A DNA stretch of 7,670 bases, taken from positions 1-7,670 of the forward strand of contig CAITQY010000417.1 of the NCBI GenBank assembly GCA_903894655.1, in the 5' to 3' direction. Within the stretch, counting starts at the first letter, position 1; each line of letters begins with the position of its first letter. This stretch comes from an uncultured Gemmatimonadota bacterium (GTDB lineage: Bacteria; Gemmatimonadota; Gemmatimonadetes; Gemmatimonadales; Gemmatimonadaceae). Made by a program: the position numbers and the translations under genes. This document shows, piece after piece, positions 5,990-7,670 of the stretch. Below the pieces are notes generated by a model. The model made no database searches. It was not told where the DNA came from and saw nothing but the letters and a program-made list of their open reading frames with translations.

Positions 5990-6403
5990 TTACTCTCGCC
6001 CGGTCGGCGTGAAGGCGGAACCGACGCCGATCGTCGCGGCAAATTGGGCGATCGTGGCGAGGTCAACCGGCTTTTCCAGGAAGTGCAGCGCACCCAAGCG
6101 GAGCGACGCTTGACGGTTCGAATCGTCGGGGTACGCGGTGAGCACCAGCACCATGGCGTCAGGCGAGAGCATGCCGGCGAGGGCCATCACCTGCAATCCG
6201 CCGTCGCGCTTGCCGCCCAACCGGAGGTCGGTCACCACGAGATCGAAGCGTTGAGTGCGCAGGCGCTCAAGGGCTTCCGGGAGCAGTTCCGCCGAGCTGA
6301 CCACGTTGCCCTCGACCTCGAACAGCTCGACGAGGACATCGCGGATGGACTGCTCATCTTCGACGATGAGGACTGATTTGTTGACGCTGAGCGGCATGAT
6401 CAT
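5990..6403 (-). CDS. Stand-alone receiver-domain response regulator (CheY-like)
   Basis: A single receiver domain with no output domain. Counting from the second of the paired ATGs (6397, 135 residues), it has the acidic pair E13-D14 in LIVEDE, phospho-acceptor D57 in VVTDLRLG, T87 in VLTAYP and K109 in FLEKPVD. All residues needed for phosphorylation are therefore present. About 15 residues follow the domain. The start is uncertain: ATG at 6457, 6403 and 6397 are all in frame and none has a Shine-Dalgarno. I took 6403 because the domain begins just after it and the extra 18 residues from 6457 look non-conserved. It follows the NtrC-type regulator by about 180 nt (125 nt if the 6457 start is used) on the same strand, and both proteins carry an EKPVDL stretch. 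They may share a phosphorelay with a kinase upstream of the window. The target is unknown. Confidence 0.88.
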   Translation of the reverse strand: MIMPLSVNKSVLIVEDEQSIRDVLVELFEVEGNVVSSAELLPEALERLRTQRFDLVVTDLRLGGKRDGGLQVMALAGMLSPDAMVLVLTAYPDDSNRQASLRLGALHFLEKPVDLATIAQFAATIGVGSAFTPTGRE

Positions 6404-6516
6404 GGCCGCGTGCACGGCGAGAAGCGGGCCGTTCGCGGTGGGTTGAGTACAAACCATTTGATGGCAATGGCTTAGTCGAATGTTCTCTCACAAGACTGCT
6501 TGCCGTTGCCGTCGGA

Positions 6517-6570
6517 AATCCGGTCGTATCCCGTGATTGCTGTCCGATTTTCGGTCGATCGAATCCGGTC
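6517..6570. repeat. Two AATCCGGTC direct repeats in the gap between the two response regulators
   Basis: AATCCGGTC occurs at 6517-6525 and 6562-6570, 45 bp apart. Between them are a short inverted repeat, CCGATTTTCGG (6544-6554), and GTCGATCGA. This gap is AT-richer than the flanking genes, as expected for a promoter region of the receiver-domain gene. The repeats could be sites for the adjacent regulator, but no known operator consensus is matched and I find no convincing -10/-35 or sigma-54 promoter. Confidence 0.3.
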
Positions 6571-6582
6571 GGTTTCGTGTGC

Positions 6583-7670
6583 TCAGCCGACGTCGGCGGG
6601 GTAGCGCTTGAGTTTCTCGAGCAGGGTCGAGCGGGCGATCCCGAGGAGGCGCGACGCGTGGGTGCGGTTTCCGCCACTGGCGGCCAGTGCCTCACGGATG
6701 ACCTCACGTTCGGCCTGCTCCAGCGTGCGGGGTTGGTACGGTATGGTCGGCTGCGGCGCGGTCGGGGTCCCGGGCTGTACCAGACCGAGGTGCGTCGGCT
6801 CGATGGGCCGACCTTCGGCCAAGATCGCGGCTCGCCAGATCGTGTTCTTGAGTTCGCGGATATTGCCCGGCCACCGGTAACTCGCCAGGGCGTCTTCGGC
6901 TTCGTTCGTGAGCGAACTTCCCTTCGGCAACATCGCCATGGCCATCGTCAGAATCTCGTCCTGACGCTGACGGAGGGGCGGCAAGGTGATCGTGAGGACC
7001 TGCAATCGGTAGTAGAGGTCGGCTCGAAAGCGCTTGTCGGCCACGGCGTCGGCCAGCGACAGGTGGGTGGCCACCACGACCCGGGCCGAGGACCGGAGCA
7101 GCGTGGTGCCGCCCAAGCGCCGGAAGCTGCGCTCTTCGAGAACCTTGAGCAGTCGTGGTTGGACTTCGGGGCTCAGTTCGGCGATTTCATCGAGAAAGAC
7201 GGTGCCGTCACCGGCCACTTCCAGCAGGCCGCGCTTGGCCTGCCGAGCGTCGGTAAAGGCTCCCCGTTCGTGCCCGAACAATTCGCTTTCAAAGAACGTG
7301 GCGGAGAGCGATGCGCAATTGATCTCGACAAACGGCGAGCGATTCCGCACCGAGCGATCGTGAATTTGTCGCGCGATGTACCCCTTCCCGGTGCCGGTTT
7401 CCCCTTGCAGGAGGATCGGGGCGTCGGGATTGCGTGCGGCGAGATCGATCAGGTCGGAGACCGTCGGGGCCATGGCGGGTGGGGTCGCATCGGTCCGCCC
7501 TTGGGCGCGCAGCACCGCTACTTCCTGTCGGAGGCGGCCACGTTCCGCCGCGCGGGTGACGGCGGCGGCCAACAGTTCGAGATCGACTGGCTTCTCCAGC
7601 AGATCCGCCGCGCCGTGCTTCATGGCGGCGACGGCGGTCCGCACGTCGGCGTATCCGGTGAGCACGATGA
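6583..7670 (-). CDS. NtrC-family response regulator, sigma-54 activator type (N-terminus cut by window edge)
   Basis: The visible 360-odd residues hold the end of a receiver domain (VLTGYADV with its conserved threonine, and LLEKPVD with its lysine), a linker, a full AAA+ domain and a Fis-type helix-turn-helix. Counting from the GTG codon at 7665, Walker A is GETGTGKG (88-95), Walker B is VFLDE (156-160), the arginine-finger region is RFRADLYYRL (212-221), and WPGNIREL is at 265-272. The C-terminal helix-turn-helix is about 316-355 (GGNRTHASRLLGIARSTL). The loop that normally reads GAFTGA, which touches sigma-54, reads GAFTDA here (135-140). The GTG at 7665 is inside the receiver domain, so the true start is upstream of the window along with the phospho-acceptor aspartate. 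The protein would bind enhancer-like sites and activate transcription when phosphorylated, if the altered loop still works. The target genes are not evident. Confidence 0.94.
   Translation of the reverse strand, partial: IVLTGYADVRTAVAAMKHGAADLLEKPVDLELLAAAVTRAAERGRLRQEVAVLRAQGRTDATPPAMAPTVSDLIDLAARNPDAPILLQGETGTGKGYIARQIHDRSVRNRSPFVEINCASLSATFFESELFGHERGAFTDARQAKRGLLEVAGDGTVFLDEIAELSPEVQPRLLKVLEERSFRRLGGTTLLRSSARVVVATHLSLADAVADKRFRADLYYRLQVLTITLPPLRQRQDEILTMAMAMLPKGSSLTNEAEDALASYRWPGNIRELKNTIWRAAILAEGRPIEPTHLGLVQPGTPTAPQPTIPYQPRTLEQAEREVIREALAASGGNRTHASRLLGIARSTLLEKLKRYPADVG

Noticed and set aside
6503..6522. GG-N10-GC spacing on the minus strand resembling a sigma-54 promoter
   Set aside because: Only the GG and GC dinucleotides match. 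The flanking TGGCAC and TTGC bases are absent, so it is no better than chance.

Overview
The window is GC-rich bacterial chromosomal DNA. Every gene I can support lies on the minus strand. Codon bias, the domain mix and a dispersed-looking palindrome whose frames read 'RVPAVAV' suggest a Gemmatimonadota-like organism. That placement is an impression from recall and was not tested.

Layout, read in the direction of transcription (high to low coordinates). (1) 7670-6583 is the 3' part of an NtrC-type AAA+ response regulator, cut by the window edge. (2) 6403-5990 is a stand-alone receiver-domain response regulator. (3) 5915-5370 is a small MerR-like transcription factor with a possible leaderless start. 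(4) 5214-398 is a tight four-gene operon: serA (3-phosphoglycerate dehydrogenase with ACT domain), an FAD-linked 2-hydroxyacid dehydrogenase, serB-like phosphoserine phosphatase, and a class V aminotransferase of the alanine-glyoxylate/serine-pyruvate type. Junctions are 12 nt, a 4-nt ATGA overlap, and 6 nt. (5) 392-267 is a 118-126 bp near-perfect palindrome just after the operon. (6) 186-1 is the N-terminal part of a short-chain dehydrogenase.

The operon is the most informative part. With the aminotransferase standing in for SerC, serA, aminotransferase and serB make the complete phosphorylated route from 3-phosphoglycerate to L-serine. The FAD enzyme is not part of the textbook route. The best explanation is removal of D-2-hydroxyglutarate made by SerA, an electron sink reported to drive serine synthesis in Pseudomonas. 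A rival reading is glycolate/glyoxylate salvage, because the same four enzyme classes could also serve that. The ACT domain of SerA and the phosphoserine-phosphatase signature of SerB favour serine synthesis.

There is no tRNA, rRNA, CRISPR array or recognisable insertion sequence. The plus-strand open frames are all shadows of the minus-strand genes.
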